A stretch of DNA of 5,813 nucleotides from CAYHPY01 sp964358485 (GTDB lineage Bacteria; Elusimicrobiota; Elusimicrobia; UBA1565; UBA9628). The stretch spans positions 1 to 5,813 of the forward strand of contig CAYHPY010000161.1 of assembly GCA_964358485.1 (NCBI GenBank), written 5' to 3'. Both the position numbers and the translations under genes were made by a program. Below the pieces are notes generated by a model. The model did no database searches. It was not told the origin of the DNA and saw nothing but the letters and a program-made list of their open reading frames with translations. Shown in pieces: positions 4,523-5,813 of the stretch; the first letter of the stretch is position 1; the number at the start of each line of letters is the position of its first letter.

Positions 4523-5813
4523 ATGCCCAAGAATACCCGCCCCGGCGGCAAGCTCGCCTACACCATCCTGCTGTGGTTTTTGTGCATTTCCGTGGCCCCG
4601 CTTTTGGCCTTGAGCTGGCATTTCGTCTCGGTGGCCCAGAAATCCCTCATCGAGCTCAACGGCAAGATGCAGGAGTCCATGGCGGTGGGCTTTTCCGACA
4701 CCGCCTACAAGTTCGTCATGACCTTCCGAAACGTCCTGCGGGAAACCGCCAGCCTCGAGGAATTCGCCGGCATGGATCCCCGCAAGCAGCAGCAGTACCT
4801 CAATCGGATCCTGCAGGTCCACCTGGCCATCATCGAGCTTTCCGTGCTCTCGCCGGACGGGACCGAGCAGATGCGCTACGGGAGGTTCCTGGGCGGCGAG
4901 CCGAAAATGCGCCAGTTCGGGGGGGAGGAGTTCTTCAACATCACCATGACCCGGGGCGTCTATGTCGGGCGCCTGGAGCGTTTCCAGGGGCTCTATCCCT
5001 CGATCACCGTGGCCGTCGCCGTCCAGGACCAAAAGGTCCAGCCCGCCAAAGCCGTCGGGGTGTTGATGGCCAAGGTGAGCCTCAACGGCCTGACCCAGAT
5101 GCTCGGGATGCAGTTTCCCGAGGCCGGGCAAAGCGTGGCCGCCGTCGTGGCGGCCTCCGACGGATTTTTGGTGGCGCATTCCTCCCCGAAGGAGGTGTTC
5201 CGGCGGGACGCCAAGCTCGACGAGAAGATCCTGGACATCATCCGCTCCCAGGTGGTGCAGAAGCGCAGCGGGCGGATCGCCGACTCCGAGGGACGGGAGT
5301 TTTTCGGGGCCTCGGCGGAGGTCAAGGACCTGGAGTGGATCGTTTACGTCCAGCAGGACCTGGTGGATCTGCTCGGCGACATCAGCCAGATGCGCGACAA
5401 GATTTTCCTGGCCCTGGGAGGGGTGGTGGTGCTGACCATCATCGTCTCCTTCTTCGTCGCCGCGCAGATCACCGAGCCCCTGCGCGTCCTGCGCGACGCG
5501 GCCGACCGCCTCGGCAAGGGGCAATTCGAGAGCCTCCCCGACATGCCGCGGACCGGCGACGAGATCGAGGATTTGGGCCTGACCATCATCGAGATGAGCG
5601 ATTCCCTTCGGGAAAAGCAGGGGGCGCTGGAGCACAAGGAAGGGGAATTGGAAAAGGCCAACCGTTTCCTGGAACAGCGGGTTTCCGCCCGCACCCGGGA
5701 GCTCAAGGCCACGCAGGACCAGCTGGTGGCCAAGGAGCGGCTGGCCGCCATGGGCCAGATGGCCTCCGTCGTCGGCCATGAGATCCGCAACCCGCTCGCC
5801 GTGATCAACAACT
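4523..5813 (+). CDS. Membrane sensor histidine kinase, 3'-truncated by the window edge
   Basis: The frame runs from ATG 4523 without a stop to the edge: 430 complete codons plus one base. TM1 is about 11-31. A large extracytoplasmic domain (about 32-292) resembles a double Cache sensor, with SVLSPDGTE (107-115), SDGFLVAHS (212-220) and a late WIVYVQQD (272-279). TM2 is about 294-316. HAMP follows (TEPLRVL from 317; GDEIEDLG from 345), then a coiled-coil signalling helix (about 358-408) and the HisKA dimerisation helix GHEIRNPLAVINN (418-430), with His419 the likely phosphorylation site. The rest of HisKA and the ATP-binding domain, usually about 200 residues, lie outside the window. ATG 4523 is the only plausible start: the frame is stopped at 4484-4486, and later starts would cut into TM1. 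No normally spaced ribosome site is seen, because a hairpin occupies that position. It probably phosphorylates the receiver at 4038. The kinase call is very secure; the ligand is unknown. Confidence 0.93.
   Translation, partial: MPKNTRPGGKLAYTILLWFLCISVAPLLALSWHFVSVAQKSLIELNGKMQESMAVGFSDTAYKFVMTFRNVLRETASLEEFAGMDPRKQQQYLNRILQVHLAIIELSVLSPDGTEQMRYGRFLGGEPKMRQFGGEEFFNITMTRGVYVGRLERFQGLYPSITVAVAVQDQKVQPAKAVGVLMAKVSLNGLTQMLGMQFPEAGQSVAAVVAASDGFLVAHSSPKEVFRRDAKLDEKILDIIRSQVVQKRSGRIADSEGREFFGASAEVKDLEWIVYVQQDLVDLLGDISQMRDKIFLALGGVVVLTIIVSFFVAAQITEPLRVLRDAADRLGKGQFESLPDMPRTGDEIEDLGLTIIEMSDSLREKQGALEHKEGELEKANRFLEQRVSARTRELKATQDQLVAKERLAAMGQMASVVGHEIRNPLAVINN

Noticed and set aside
4418..5779. 453-codon open frame on the - strand
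   Set aside because: The + strand here encodes an unmistakable histidine kinase. The antisense product is His/Leu/Gly-rich without a known fold.
4573..5781. 402-codon + strand open frame in another phase
   Set aside because: It overlaps the kinase frame. The product is Arg/Gly/Pro-rich with no motif, while the overlapping frame from 4523 has TM, HAMP and H-box features.
1..5813. tRNA, rRNA, CRISPR arrays, insertion sequences or attachment sites
   Set aside because: The gaps between genes are at most 137 bases. I saw no tRNA-like cloverleaf, spaced repeat array, transposase or terminal inverted repeat.

Overview
This window comes from a GC-rich bacterial chromosome or contig. Third codon positions are mostly G or C, and long spurious antisense frames are common as a result. 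It carries six genes, all on the + strand. Signal peptides, periplasm-type sensor domains, a TPR protein and several two-component proteins suggest a Gram-negative, signalling-rich bacterium, perhaps a deltaproteobacterial or myxobacterial-type lineage or an uncultured phylum. The sequence alone does not settle the taxonomy, and I recognise no named locus.

Layout: (i) 1-111 is a leader with an 11-C homopolymer. (ii) 112-1536 encodes an exported TPR protein with a charged coiled coil and a Gly/Pro linker. Seven bases later, 1544-2665 encodes a two-pass membrane sensor with a HAMP and a PAS-like domain but no output domain. (iii) 2666-2802 is a non-coding break with two GC-rich hairpins and an AT-rich, promoter-like stretch. 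(iv) 2803-3234 (small multipass membrane protein), 3238-4035 (OmpR-family regulator with a degenerate receiver) and 4038-4421 (stand-alone canonical receiver) are packed 2-3 bases apart. (v) 4422-4522 is a second break, with a 9-bp perfect hairpin close to the next start codon. (vi) 4523-5813 is a membrane histidine kinase (TM, Cache-like sensor, TM, HAMP, coiled coil, H-box). The window edge cuts it just after the phosphorylatable histidine.

Inferred joint role: the kinase at 4523 senses a signal outside the cytoplasmic membrane and probably phosphorylates the canonical receiver at 4038, which keeps every catalytic residue. The DNA-binding regulator at 3238 has lost the acidic pair, the phospho-accepting Asp, the Thr/Ser and the Lys of its receiver, so it cannot be a conventional phosphorylation target. 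It may be controlled by protein contact, perhaps with the neighbouring receiver or the small membrane protein. The upstream pair (TPR protein plus output-less HAMP-PAS sensor) looks like an envelope-sensing module that works by protein-protein contacts. The most interesting features are this mix of active and dead signalling parts and the structured leaders in front of genes 3 and 6.
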